NCBI GenBank assembly: GCA_017466865.1
Contig: JAFTTI010000002.1
Location: forward strand, 1 to 54,728
Direction of reading: 5' to 3'
DNA from: Oscillospiraceae bacterium
Lineage (GTDB): Bacteria > Bacillota > Clostridia > Oscillospirales > Ruminococcaceae
Length of the DNA: 54,728 nucleotides
In this document: positions 47,813-54,728 of the stretch, one piece after another
Position numbering within the stretch: the stretch's first letter is position 1
How the letters are laid out: every line of letters starts with the position of its first letter
Program-made: the position numbers and the translations under genes
Notes under the pieces: model-generated
The model's input: the letters and a program-made list of their open reading frames with translations, nothing else
What the model was told of the DNA's origin: nothing
The model's database searches: none

Positions 47813-48961
47813 TTAGATGAGTGAACGATAGAGTTTTTCTATGTCAGCAACAGATGTATCCTTGGGGTTTCCGGGGCGACAAGCGTCGTCGAATGCCGAC
47901 TGTGAAAGGAATGCGATGTCTTCTTCCTTTACAATATCTTTAAGGTCAGCAGGGATTCCTACATCAGAAGAAAGTTTCTTTACTGCGTCTACAGCTGCTT
48001 TTCTGTATTCTTCCTGTGACATTGTATCTGTTCCCGAAACGCCCATAGCCTTTGCGATATCTCTGTATTTTTCGCCTGTTGCTTCTGCGTTATATTCCAT
48101 AACTGTAGGAAGGATAATTGCGTTTGCAACGCCGTGAGGTGTATCATAAAGTGCGCCTAAAGGATGAGCCATTGAATGAACAATGCCAAGTCCTACATTA
48201 GAAAATCCCATTCCTGCGATATACTGACCGAGAGCCATTCCCTCTCTGCCCTTTGGATCATTTTCACAGGCACCGCGGAGTGATGCTGCGATAATTTCGA
48301 TAGCTTTTAAATGGAACATATCTGTCATTTCGCAAGCACCCTTTGTGATGTAGCCTTCGATAGCGTGAGTAAGAGCATCCATACCTGTTGCGGCTGTAAG
48401 GCCCTTTGGCATTGTGCTCATCATATCGGGATCAACGAAAGCAACAACGGGGATGTCGTGAACATCGACACAAACCATTTTTCTGTCTTTTTCTTCGTCT
48501 GTGATAACATAGTTTATAGTAACCTCAGCGGCTGTTCCTGCTGTTGTGGGAACAGCTAAAATAGGAACGCAGGGGTTCTTTGTGGGCGCAACGCCTTCAA
48601 GACTCTTTACATCTGCGAATTCAGGGTTTGTTATGATGATGCCTATTGCCTTTGCTGTGTCTATTGATGAGCCTCCGCCTACTGCTACTATACAGTCAGC
48701 GCCTGATGCCTTAAAGGCTTCAACGCCGTCCTGAACATTCTTTACCGAAGGGTTTGCTTTGATTTCAGAAAAAATCTCATAGGGGATGTTTTCCTTTGAA
48801 AGAAGATCGGTAACTTTTGCTGTTACACCGAATTTGATAAGGTCGGGGTCTGAACAAACAAATGCTTTTTTAAATCCTCTTGCCTTGATTTCATTTGAAA
48901 TTTCAAGGATAGCACCCGCACCGTGATATGATGTTCCGTTTAAAACAATTCTCTGAGCCAT
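47813..48961 (-). CDS. fucO: Iron-containing alcohol dehydrogenase, lactaldehyde reductase-like
   Basis: A 382-residue group III alcohol dehydrogenase. The NAD-binding VAVGGGSSIDTAKAIGI (about 92-108), VPTTAGTAAEVT, and metal ligands in GMDALTHAIEGYI and VHSMAHPLGALYDTPHG (D and three His) are all intact. The N-terminus (RIVLNGTSYHGAGA) and overall pattern are closest to FucO, which reduces lactaldehyde to 1,2-propanediol. With mgsA, a methylglyoxal-to-propanediol route is conceivable. Other short-chain aldehydes are possible. AAAGGAG before the ATG; monocistronic. Confidence 0.85.
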   Translation of the reverse strand: MAQRIVLNGTSYHGAGAILEISNEIKARGFKKAFVCSDPDLIKFGVTAKVTDLLSKENIPYEIFSEIKANPSVKNVQDGVEAFKASGADCIVAVGGGSSIDTAKAIGIIITNPEFADVKSLEGVAPTKNPCVPILAVPTTAGTAAEVTINYVITDEEKDRKMVCVDVHDIPVVAFVDPDMMSTMPKGLTAATGMDALTHAIEGYITKGACEMTDMFHLKAIEIIAASLRGACENDPKGREGMALGQYIAGMGFSNVGLGIVHSMAHPLGALYDTPHGVANAIILPTVMEYNAEATGEKYRDIAKAMGVSGTDTMSQEEYRKAAVDAVKKLSSDVGIPADLKDIVKEEDIAFLSQSAFDDACRPGNPKDTSVADIEKLYRSLI

Positions 48962-48995
48962 AATAGAAAAACTCCTTTCAAAATTTATTGTATAA

Positions 48996-49024
48996 ATTAT
49001 ATCATATTAAAGGAGTCATTTCAA
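48996..49024 (-). promoter_or_regulatory. Promoter of the fucO-like gene
   Basis: Minus-strand TTGAAA (49024-49019), 17-bp spacer, TATAAT (49001-48996), 35 bp before the start. Confidence 0.75.
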
Positions 49025-49108
49025 TAAAAATTGTGTAAAATCTTCAAAAAATTAAAAGTGAAAGACGGCCGAGCTTTAAAATCATTAAAAACGATATTCC
49101 GAGCGAGT

Positions 49109-50554
49109 TTAACGCGGTAGAAAGTGCAAGGTTTCTCGTTTTACCCCGCCGTGACCACCGAAAATTCTCCATTCTCCAAGTCCTAAACGGCTTATGAGAT
49201 AATTTCTTTCTTCGGCTGAAAGGTCTTTGTCGGTGTCAACAGATGTCATAAGTATAGGGGCGTATTTGTTATATTCTTTCTGTTCGGCTGTTAAGTCTCG
49301 GGTATTGACATATATATCGCCCGAAAAAACGATGTGGTTTTTATAGTCTATAAGAACAATCTCGCCCTTTAAATGACCGCCTTTTCCCTCGAGGATTTCA
49401 AAATCCATATCACCGAAAGAAAACTCCCCGACGCTCTGTAAAGGAAGCCCTGTTTCTGTTCTCTTTTTTGAGATAACCTTTATTTTCTCTGGGTTTGCGG
49501 GATAATACCCCGTTACCGTTTTGCAGATGTTGACATATGGTTTATGGAGTTTGTTCTGTTCCCTGAAACCGTCTTTTCCCTCGTGTTCAGCTTTGATACA
49601 CAAAGCAGAATTTTCGCTCATAAGAACTTCATCGAAAGATGACAGAAGGCCCGCGTGGTCAACATCGGCGTGAGTGATTAAAACCTGCTTTTTCATATCA
49701 TCATAAGAGGGAAGAATTTTTCTTATAACCTTTTCCATTTCATCTTTATAACAAGCGTATCCGCTGTCTATGAAAAGTGCTTCTTCTTTATGCTTTATTA
49801 TTGCGGTGTTGCTTCCGCAGGGTGGCTCAATAAGGACTATTTCTGTATCATCACTTACTGTATGATGCGTTATTCTGGGATTGAAATTCTCTCCCTTATA
49901 ACGATGGATAAGGTCTGCGAATTTTCCTATGCTGTCAAAGGTTTTATATGGCGAAAGACCTCTTTCATCGAGTGTCTGCATAGCGAGGTTTGTATTTATC
50001 AAAAGAGTGTTTTTTTCTTCTTCAGAAAGATGCGCTTTTCCTGCGATTTCAGAAACAAAACTCTCATAGAAAATACTGTTATCAAAAACCTTTTCTGTAT
50101 GGTTATAATCAAGAACTTTAACGGGGCATATCTTTTCTGCCGATTTTAAAAAGTTCTTTATCTTTTCTGAATTATCGACAAAAAGCCCCATTTTGAAATA
50201 CTGATAATCTGTTCCGTTTTCTTCAGAACTGATATATGAAATATTGAAATCAAATTCATCTATAAGCGAAAGAACATCGGTTACACTTCCCGGAGTATCT
50301 TTAAGGCAGAATTCTATTAAAACCACTCCCCTTTCAGATTTATCTCCGTTTATATAACCTATCTCCGAAAGTCTTTCATCGGCTTTTTTAAGTTGTTCTT
50401 CTGTTCCCATAGCGTCGATAAAAAGGGTGTGGGAGTCTATCGCTTTGTTATAGCTTACTCTCGTTATATTTATGCCGAGTTCCGAAAAAAGTCGACTTGC
50501 TTTTAAAAACGAACCTATATCATCGGGCATTGTTGTTATATATGTTTTCTTCAT
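49109..50554 (-). CDS. ACT-domain and metallo-beta-lactamase-fold fusion protein
   Basis: A 481-residue protein. Residues 1-145 hold two ACT-like modules (DDIGSFLKASRLFSELGINI and LKDTPGSVTDVLSLIDEFDF), the fold used for amino-acid sensing. After a linker, residues about 220-470 are a metallo-hydrolase: ALFIDSGYA, VLITHADVDHAGL (H-x-D-x-D-H, with Asp replacing the second His of HxHxDH), EGKGGHLKGEIVLID, and IVFSGDIYV with GGHGGV near the end. Substrate unknown. The ATG at 50554 is chosen over an upstream TTG; its ribosome binding site is weak (GGTGAAG). Monocistronic between two terminators. Confidence 0.75.
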   Translation of the reverse strand: MKKTYITTMPDDIGSFLKASRLFSELGINITRVSYNKAIDSHTLFIDAMGTEEQLKKADERLSEIGYINGDKSERGVVLIEFCLKDTPGSVTDVLSLIDEFDFNISYISSEENGTDYQYFKMGLFVDNSEKIKNFLKSAEKICPVKVLDYNHTEKVFDNSIFYESFVSEIAGKAHLSEEEKNTLLINTNLAMQTLDERGLSPYKTFDSIGKFADLIHRYKGENFNPRITHHTVSDDTEIVLIEPPCGSNTAIIKHKEEALFIDSGYACYKDEMEKVIRKILPSYDDMKKQVLITHADVDHAGLLSSFDEVLMSENSALCIKAEHEGKDGFREQNKLHKPYVNICKTVTGYYPANPEKIKVISKKRTETGLPLQSVGEFSFGDMDFEILEGKGGHLKGEIVLIDYKNHIVFSGDIYVNTRDLTAEQKEYNKYAPILMTSVDTDKDLSAEERNYLISRLGLGEWRIFGGHGGVKRETLHFLPR

Positions 50555-50580
50555 ATTCTTCACCAAAAATTCTTATAAAA

Positions 50581-50616
50581 AACCGCAGACCTCTCCTTAA
50601 AAGAACATCTGCGGTT
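50581..50616 (-). terminator. Terminator after the acyl-CoA synthetase fusion gene
   Basis: AACCGCAGA and TCTGCGGTT (9 bp, extended by flanking A/T pairs) close an 18-nt loop and are followed by a T-run on the minus strand. Confidence 0.85.
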
Positions 50617-50629
50617 TTTAGTTTTTAAA

Positions 50630-52957
50630 TTACTTATTAGCGTCCTGCGCTCTGATTTCTGAACGACGGATCTTTCCGCTTCCTACTGTTTTAGGAAGGC
50701 TGTCACGGAATTCAACAACTCTGGGGTATTTATAAGGAGCTGTATGTTCCTTGACATAAGTCTGGATTTCCTTTTTGAGTTCGTCTGTGCCTTCTGTTCC
50801 GTTTGTGAGAACGATTGTAGCCTTTACAACCTGACCTCTGATTTCATCGGGAACGCCTGTAACGGCACATTCAAGAACATAGGGAAGTTCCATGATAACG
50901 CTTTCGATTTCGAAAGGTCCTATGCGGTAGCCTGATGACTTGATAAGGTCATCGACTCTGCCGACATACCATAAATAACCGTCTTCGTCCATTCTTGCTG
51001 TATCGCCTGTGTGATACCAGCCGTCATGCCATGCTTCCTTTGTGCTTTCTTCGTTTCTGTAATAGCTCATAAAGAGTCCGCAAGGCTTGTTTTCGCCGAC
51101 CTTGATACAGATTTCACCTGTTTCACCGTCACCTGCTTCTGTTCCGTCTGCGTTGAGAACATGAACATCATAAAGTGGGTTGGGTTTACCCATACTGCCG
51201 GGCTTTGGTTCCATTCCGACAAAGTTTGCAACAGAAAGTGTTGTTTCTGTCTGACCGAAACCTTCCATAAGTGAGATACCTGTTGCTTTCTTGAACTGAT
51301 AGAAAACTTCGGGATTTAAAGCTTCGCCCGCGATTGTTGCATATTTAAGGCTTGAAAGGTCGTATTTGGAAAGGTCTTCCTTTATGAAGAAACGATACAT
51401 TGTGGGGGGTGCACAGAATGTTGTTATATTATACTTCTTGAACATAGGAAGGATGTCTTCAGCGTGGAATCTTTCAAAGTCATAAACAAATACCGCTGTT
51501 TCACACATCCACTGACCATAGAGTTTTCCCCATAAAGCCTTGCCCCAGCCTGTATCTGAGATTGTGAAATGGATTCCGTTGGGGTCAACATTATGCCAGT
51601 ATCTTGCTGTTGTGTAGTGTCCTAAAGGATATTTGAAATCATGCATTGCGATTTTGGGGTATCCTGTTGTTCCCGATGTAAAGAACATAAGCATAGGGTC
51701 GCTTCCGCATGAAGTATCTTCTGTTCTTTCATATACATTTGAGAAGTTGGGAAGTTCAGAATTAAAGTCGTTCCAGCCTTCTTTCGCCTTACCAACGATG
51801 ATTTTTGTTTTAAGTGAGGGACAGTTGGGAGCAGCGAGGTCAACTTCATCGGAAACAGTTCCGTCTGATGTACATACGATAGCAGAGATTTCTGCTGAAT
51901 CGAAACGATATTCAAAGTCGTGTTTAACAAGCTGATTTGAAGCAGGGATTACTATTGCACCGAGTTTATGAAGAGCAAGGATTGAGAACCAGAACTGGTA
52001 ATGTCTTTTAAGAACGAGCATTACCTTATCGCCCTTCTTTATTCCGAGTGAGCTGAAATAGTTTGCTGTCTGTGCTGAATATTCCTTCATTTCTTTAAAT
52101 GTGAATACTCTTTCGTTCTTATCATTATCAACATGAATCATAGCAACCTTATCGGGTGACTTTTCAGCCATAGCGTCAACGATATCGAAAGCAAAGTTGA
52201 ATTTTTCTTCGTTCTTGAATTTAACAGATGAGAGTTTGCCCATTTCATCTGTTTCACAAGTTACGAACTTTTCTGAAACATGATGTGTTATTCCTGCTTT
52301 ATCGAAGTTTGTATGTGTGAATTCCTTTACTTCGTTCTTAAGTTCGGGAACTTCATCGGCATCGGCAGGCTTCATAACGAGCGCATAAATTTCACAATCT
52401 TCACCGCCGAGAGCGATTTCATCGTGAGGGATTGAGCTGTCATAATAGATACAGTCGCCTTCATAGAGAGTTTCTGTATGATTTCCGACAACCATACGGA
52501 GTGTTCCCTTGATAACGATATCCATTTCCTGACCTGCATGTGTTGAAAGGTTACGGGGTCTTGTGAGTGCTTCTTCTGAATAGGGGATTACTACATGATA
52601 AGGTTCAAGCATCTTGTTCTTGAACTTATGAGCAAGGCGGTTATAGCCGAAACCTGCTCTTCTTACGATGGGCTTGCCCTTGCCCTTTCTTGTTACTGTA
52701 TATCCTGTGAGCGCGGGTGAGTTACCTTCCATGAGTTCTGTTATATCAACACCAAAAACTCCTGCACACTTATGGATAAATGTAAAGCTGAAATCAGTTT
52801 CACCATTTTCCATCTTTTCATATTCTTCGACAGAAAAACCTGTTTTCAAAGCCATAAGTTCCTTTGAAATTCCCATATCCTCGCGGAGAGTACGGATACG
52901 CTGTGCAACCTCGCGGATGCTCTGTTCTGTTGTCTGATTGTTTGCGTTTGCTGACAT
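50630..52957 (-). CDS. XRE-cupin-AMP-dependent acyl-CoA synthetase fusion
   Basis: A 775-residue three-part protein. Residues about 14-72 are an XRE-type helix-turn-helix (VAQRIRTLREDMGISKELMA). Residues about 115-195 form a cupin (STHAGQEMDIVIKGTLRM, GDCIYYDSSIPHDEIAL). Residues about 250-775 are an acyl-CoA synthetase: P-loop MFFTSGTTGYPK (424-435), EGFGQTETT, GWYHTGDTARMDEDGYLWYVGR and PKTVGSGKIRRSEIR (catalytic Lys). XRE-cupin proteins are usually stand-alone regulators; here the regulator is fused to the enzyme. The leader is a T-box, so expression responds to an uncharged tRNA. The acyl substrate is unknown. AAAGGAG before the ATG. Confidence 0.9.
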   Translation of the reverse strand: MSANANNQTTEQSIREVAQRIRTLREDMGISKELMALKTGFSVEEYEKMENGETDFSFTFIHKCAGVFGVDITELMEGNSPALTGYTVTRKGKGKPIVRRAGFGYNRLAHKFKNKMLEPYHVVIPYSEEALTRPRNLSTHAGQEMDIVIKGTLRMVVGNHTETLYEGDCIYYDSSIPHDEIALGGEDCEIYALVMKPADADEVPELKNEVKEFTHTNFDKAGITHHVSEKFVTCETDEMGKLSSVKFKNEEKFNFAFDIVDAMAEKSPDKVAMIHVDNDKNERVFTFKEMKEYSAQTANYFSSLGIKKGDKVMLVLKRHYQFWFSILALHKLGAIVIPASNQLVKHDFEYRFDSAEISAIVCTSDGTVSDEVDLAAPNCPSLKTKIIVGKAKEGWNDFNSELPNFSNVYERTEDTSCGSDPMLMFFTSGTTGYPKIAMHDFKYPLGHYTTARYWHNVDPNGIHFTISDTGWGKALWGKLYGQWMCETAVFVYDFERFHAEDILPMFKKYNITTFCAPPTMYRFFIKEDLSKYDLSSLKYATIAGEALNPEVFYQFKKATGISLMEGFGQTETTLSVANFVGMEPKPGSMGKPNPLYDVHVLNADGTEAGDGETGEICIKVGENKPCGLFMSYYRNEESTKEAWHDGWYHTGDTARMDEDGYLWYVGRVDDLIKSSGYRIGPFEIESVIMELPYVLECAVTGVPDEIRGQVVKATIVLTNGTEGTDELKKEIQTYVKEHTAPYKYPRVVEFRDSLPKTVGSGKIRRSEIRAQDANK

Positions 52958-52993
52958 ATTTGTCTACTCCTTTCGATTAGGTTATGGGGCAAT

Positions 52994-53274
52994 AAAAAAA
53001 CGCCCCAAAGTTTTGATTACTTTGAGACGAGTAAAACCCGCGGTACCACTCAAATTGCGAAGAATTATTATTCTTTCACCACTTTCAGACTCGGCCTTTC
53101 GGCTTAAGCCCTATGCATTAACGCAGCCTCACGAGAACGCTTACTGTAATTTTAAAAGTTTCAGCATTCCAACTCAGAAGGGATATTCATTATAATACGC
53201 TGTTGCCTCACACCGCCCGACAACTCTCTGAAAACGCCTGATTTATAACGAATTTGTCTTCGTCTTTGTTTTTG
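52994..53274 (-). promoter_or_regulatory. T-box riboswitch upstream of the acyl-CoA synthetase fusion
   Basis: On the minus strand, Stem I has AGAGAG, a TTGTC/GGCAA stem and a GGGCGGTGTGA loop (about 53229-53205). The T-box sequence AGTGGTACCGCG is at 53050-53039. It is followed by a terminator: CGTCTCAAAG/CTTTGGGGCG (53029-53001) and a T-run (53000-52994). The specifier region reads GAATATCCCTTCTGAG (about 53188-53173). ATC (Ile, 53184-53182) is one reading, but TAT, CTT and TTC are also possible, so the amino acid is not assigned. Confidence 0.9.
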
Positions 53275-53281
53275 TGTAATT

Positions 53282-53310
53282 ACTATAACATTTTAAACCA
53301 CAAAAGTCAA
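53282..53310 (-). promoter_or_regulatory. Promoter of the T-box transcript
   Basis: Minus-strand TTGACT (53310-53305), 17-bp spacer, TATAGT (53287-53282). Confidence 0.8.
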
Positions 53311-53372
53311 TATATTTTCAGGTAAAAAAATTCCTAAAAAAATTTGTCGGTATAAAGTCCGTTTTTTGCATA

Positions 53373-53401
53373 TTGAACAAACGAGGTATTTATGCTATAA
53401 T
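53373..53401 (+). promoter_or_regulatory. Promoter of the epimerase gene
   Basis: TTGAAC (53373-53378), 17-bp spacer, TATAAT (53396-53401), 36 bp before the ATG. Confidence 0.8.
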
Positions 53402-53436
53402 ACATTATTATATTATAAAGAACGGGAGATGTTAAT

Positions 53437-54414
53437 ATGGAAATCTTCATAACAGGCGGAACGGGAAACATCGGTCAGTATGTTACTCTTTTACTCCTTG
53501 AAAAAGGTCACAAGGTAAAGATGCTTACAAGAACGCCCGAAAGAATACCTGCTTTTCTTTCTATGGAAAATCTTACTGTTATAGGCGGAACATTATCTGA
53601 TTATGACATAATCGAAGATGCATTAGAAGGTTGTGACGGGGTTATTCATATCGCTCTCGGCTGGGGAAATTCTCCCTATACAATGATGAAAGAAGATACT
53701 CTTTCTACTGCTTTTCTTCTCGAAGCGGCTGAGAAAAAGGGTGTCAAAAAATTCATCTATACAAGTTCGACAGCAGCGCTCGGCAATTTAAGAAACGGAA
53801 TGGGTGAAGAAGCGCTCCGCGTTCCGACAGACCTTTACGGCGCTACAAAAGCATCATCTGAAATGTTTGTTTTAGGTTTCAGAAATTTCTATGAAAGACA
53901 GGGCGTTTTCGGAGAAGAAGTTAAGATGAAAAGAAACATCATCCGCCCCGGATATACATATTCTAACCCTGCTGTTGAAGGCGGTGCTTCACAGGCTGAT
54001 ATGCGTTTTAAGAATATTGCGGATAAGATAGTAAGAGGCGAAGATATAACTCTTCCCATAAACGACGGAACGCAGTTTTTATCATCCCGTCAGATAGCTG
54101 AGGTTTATCTTAAAATAATAGAAAGCGATATGAATGAAGAAATTTTCTTTGCTCTCGGAAACAGATTTATCTCATGGTATGAAATCGCGCTTATTGCGAA
54201 AGAACTTTATCCGCAGTCACAAAGCAAAGTAACTGCTATCGGCGAAAAGGAAGAACCTACATACTACTCTGTCGAGAAACTGAAAAATGTTTTAGGTCTT
54301 TCTTTTGACGGAATGGACGATATGAGAGAACACATAAAATGGAACATAGAAAGAGCTGTAGCTTTGAAAGAGGGCAGAAAAATTCACGATGTCGTTCACG
54401 AATTTGATAAATAA
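53437..54414 (+). CDS. NAD-dependent epimerase/dehydratase family protein
   Basis: A 325-residue extended short-chain dehydrogenase. The Rossmann motif is FITGGTGNIGQYVTLLLLEKG (G-x-x-G-x-x-G, about 4-23), with CDGVIHIALGWG in the fourth strand. KKFIYTSSTAALGN supplies the Ser/Thr, and DLYGATKASSEMF (about 130-142) is the catalytic YxxxK with Tyr and Lys intact. RPGYTYSNPA follows. Such enzymes act on nucleotide sugars or small ketones; the substrate is not identifiable. GGGAG before the ATG. Expressed from its own promoter. The next promoter overlaps its 3' end. Confidence 0.85.
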   Translation: MEIFITGGTGNIGQYVTLLLLEKGHKVKMLTRTPERIPAFLSMENLTVIGGTLSDYDIIEDALEGCDGVIHIALGWGNSPYTMMKEDTLSTAFLLEAAEKKGVKKFIYTSSTAALGNLRNGMGEEALRVPTDLYGATKASSEMFVLGFRNFYERQGVFGEEVKMKRNIIRPGYTYSNPAVEGGASQADMRFKNIADKIVRGEDITLPINDGTQFLSSRQIAEVYLKIIESDMNEEIFFALGNRFISWYEIALIAKELYPQSQSKVTAIGEKEEPTYYSVEKLKNVLGLSFDGMDDMREHIKWNIERAVALKEGRKIHDVVHEFDK

Positions 54415-54432
54415 CGCACATTATGGTATAAT
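54404..54432 (+). promoter_or_regulatory. Promoter of the right-edge lipoprotein gene
   Basis: TTGATA (54404-54409), 17-bp spacer, TATAAT (54427-54432). The -35 lies in the last codons of the epimerase gene. Confidence 0.8.
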
Positions 54433-54462
54433 GAATATACTTTATAATAAAGGAGAAAAATT

Positions 54463-54728
54463 ATGAAAAAAATTTTACTTATAAGCCTTATGGCTTCGTT
54501 TCTTTCCCTCTCGATGACAGGTTGCATCGCGAGAGAAGTGACACAGGATGTTATGACAGAAATCCCCGAAACAACGCCTGCAACAGAAGAAACAACAACT
54601 GTTCTTTCTGACACAGCGCCCGAAACTTTAAGGGTTTCTCCACTCCCCCAGACTATCGACATAAATAATCTTCCAGAAGACTGCACACTTTTTGCATCGT
54701 TTGAATACGCTGACCTTAATGCCGAAGA
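54463..54728 (+). CDS. Lipoprotein, 3' end missing
   Basis: The first 88 codons of a gene cut by the window edge. The ATG at 54463 follows AAAGGAG. The product starts with a lysine-bearing signal peptide and a lipobox SMTGC (C21), followed by a Thr/Glu/Pro-rich stretch (TEIPETTPATEETTTV) and the start of a globular domain (LPEDCTLFASFEYADL). The layout parallels the Thr-rich lipoprotein at 21.8 kb, so both are probably surface lipoproteins. The functional domain lies outside the window. Confidence 0.75.
   Translation, partial: MKKILLISLMASFLSLSMTGCIAREVTQDVMTEIPETTPATEETTTVLSDTAPETLRVSPLPQTIDINNLPEDCTLFASFEYADLNAE

Overview
The window looks like chromosomal DNA of a spore-forming, Gram-positive anaerobe of the class Clostridia, most like the Ruminococcaceae/Oscillospiraceae. 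This rests on gene content (spo0A, spoVS, a SpoIIQ-like M23 peptidase, an SprA-related protein, a Gls24/FakA pair, a YmdB-SpoVS pair, T-box leaders), on strong AGGAGG-type ribosome binding sites, and on many TTGNNN-17-TATAAT promoters. It is an inference from family content, not a species assignment. No rRNA, tRNA, prophage, insertion sequence or CRISPR array was recognised.

Layout. 1-2.5 kb, minus strand: the 5' part of a T-box leader whose gene lies off the left edge, a 39-residue membrane protein, fakA-like and Gls24. 2.5-11 kb, plus strand: a run of three aminoacyl-tRNA synthetase genes (hisS, aspS, argS) with ddl, a YhfC-family membrane protease, two DUF3592 proteins and a DUF1934 protein. 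11-24 kb: spoVS/ymdB/lit-like, SprA-related, a TPR glycosyltransferase, enolase, cheC, mgsA, minD, gdhA, a YjfB-like motility protein behind a sigma-28 type promoter, fruK with a Thr-rich lipoprotein, and an NCS2 purine permease. 24-32 kb: glycogen phosphorylase, a split ThrE exporter, a CheY/CheX pair, a GH13 enzyme fused to DUF1653 and a membrane protein. 32-37.6 kb is the accessory part: seven uncharacterised minus-strand genes in two transcription units, including three proteins with GX3 repeats and one with a CARF-like core. 37.7-54.7 kb: AI-2E family transporter, spo0A, secDF, a Wzt-like ABC ATPase, trmN6-like, rsmI, spoIIQ-like, an ECF sigma/anti-sigma set, fucO-like, an ACT-metallo-hydrolase, a T-box-controlled XRE-cupin-acyl-CoA synthetase fusion, an epimerase and a truncated lipoprotein gene.

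Themes. Carbon and energy: eno, glgP, GH13, fruK, mgsA, gdhA and fucO fit a fermenting polysaccharide user (methylglyoxal to lactaldehyde to propanediol is a plausible mgsA-fucO route). Development: spo0A with a candidate 0A box, spoVS, spoIIQ. Motility/chemotaxis accessory genes (cheC, cheX/cheY, yjfB) occur without flagellar genes in view.

The most unusual signals are non-coding. (1) A dispersed, modular element of about 95 bp begins at the stop codons of three plus-strand genes (argS, NCS2, M23), carries covarying hairpins, and is tandemly duplicated with a 95-bp period at two loci. A shorter relative follows spo0A. (2) Two copies of a separate element of about 104 bp (11.16 and 24.47 kb) have long closing stems with compensatory base changes, suggesting a structured RNA or a small non-autonomous mobile element. 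(3) Intrinsic-terminator-like hairpins carry the Shine-Dalgarno sequence of eno and of spoIIQ in their 3' arms. Protein-level candidates for something new are the 32-37.6 kb island and the T-box-controlled XRE-cupin-AMP ligase.
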